Positions 63,857 through 64,000 of a stretch of DNA of 64,000 bases are shown in pieces. Origin of the DNA: CAIQQQ01 sp040399685 (GTDB lineage: Bacteria > Pseudomonadota > Alphaproteobacteria > Acetobacterales > Acetobacteraceae); contig JBBART010000017.1 in assembly GCA_040399685.1 (NCBI GenBank), positions 1-64,000 of the forward strand. The letters run 5' to 3'. Position numbers and translations under genes: made by a program. Each line of letters opens with the position of its first letter. Within the stretch, counting starts at the first letter, position 1. Under the pieces are notes generated by a model that had not been told where the DNA came from, searched no databases, and worked only from the letters and a program-made list of their open reading frames with translations.

Positions 63857-64000
63857 TCAGATCCGTTTCGCAAGGCGTGGGTCGAGCGCATCGCGCAGGC
63901 CGTCGCCCAGAAGGTTCACGGCCAGCACCGTCACCGACAGGAACACGGCGGGGAAGAACACGATAAACGGCTTCACCTGCCAGAGTGCCCGGCCCTCGGC
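63857..64000 (-). CDS. Peptide-type ABC transporter permease, DppC-like (cluster 3), C-terminal part
   Basis: The last 47 codons of a permease whose 5' part is beyond the window. The end reads through a membrane span (FIVFFPAVFLSVTVLAVNLL) into GDGLRDALDPRLAKRI, the typical DppC C terminus. It heads the visible part of the cluster 3 operon. Confidence 0.88.
   Translation of the reverse strand, partial: AEGRALWQVKPFIVFFPAVFLSVTVLAVNLLGDGLRDALDPRLAKRI

Overview
The window is a dense, G+C-rich stretch of bacterial chromosome with many 4-nt start/stop overlaps. The gene set points to an alphaproteobacterium: a fbc-type cytochrome bc1 operon, oxygen-dependent coproporphyrinogen oxidase, NnrU, a fused TRAP permease, form II CoxSLM-like molybdenum hydroxylases and many Dpp-type ABC transporters. 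The style, and a T-rich/A-rich hairpin repeat present twice, fit Acetobacteraceae (Rhodospirillales). That placement is inference, since there is no rRNA or tRNA in the window. I see no prophage, insertion sequence, CRISPR array or RNA gene.

Layout. 0-4.3 kb: a PAP2-like membrane phosphatase, alaS, and a divergent Sel1-repeat lipoprotein. 4.3-4.5 kb: first copy of a compound hairpin repeat. 4.6-13.1 kb: the complete high-affinity K+ operon, a short membrane ORF then kdpF-A-B-C-D-E, ending in a coupled PtsN-like EIIA gene. 13.0-18.7 kb (minus strand): mtnP followed by three surface-glycan-type genes (a methyltransferase/glycosyltransferase fusion, a zinc-ribbon methyltransferase, an RgpF-like protein). 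18.7-21.4 kb (minus): Rieske, cytochrome b, cytochrome c1. 21.6-24.2 kb: hemF and gltA. 24.1-25.2 kb: an AT-rich control region and an unrecognised 214-residue protein. 25.2-31.4 kb (minus): an FkbM methyltransferase and a glycerophosphodiester phosphodiesterase; then a three-gene coupled set of exported hydrolase, membrane spermidine-synthase-like protein and a Tat-signal-bearing PCMT-like protein. The second copy of the repeat lies between these two groups.

31.5-37.2 kb: a 54-residue membrane protein, a Tat-exported metallo-beta-lactamase-fold hydrolase, a BcsC-like TPR protein without its barrel, and formate-tetrahydrofolate ligase. 37.3-42.5 kb: a DUF1028 protein, moeA-fdhD-acyltransferase, nnrU and mobA, which is largely molybdenum cofactor maturation. 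42.6-46.0 kb: a TRAP transporter and msrA.

46.0-64.0 kb: transport and oxidation genes. A minus-strand operon (orphan molybdenum-hydroxylase large subunit, one peptide-type binding protein, dppBCDF) diverges from a second complete translocator, dppDFBC, across about 90 bp. Then come coxSLM-like genes (form II AYRGAGR signature), a cupin and a third Dpp cluster that runs off the window. A plausible reading is uptake of organic substrates by the Dpp and TRAP systems and their oxidation by the molybdenum hydroxylases, with MoeA and MobA supporting the cofactor. The substrates cannot be read from the sequence.
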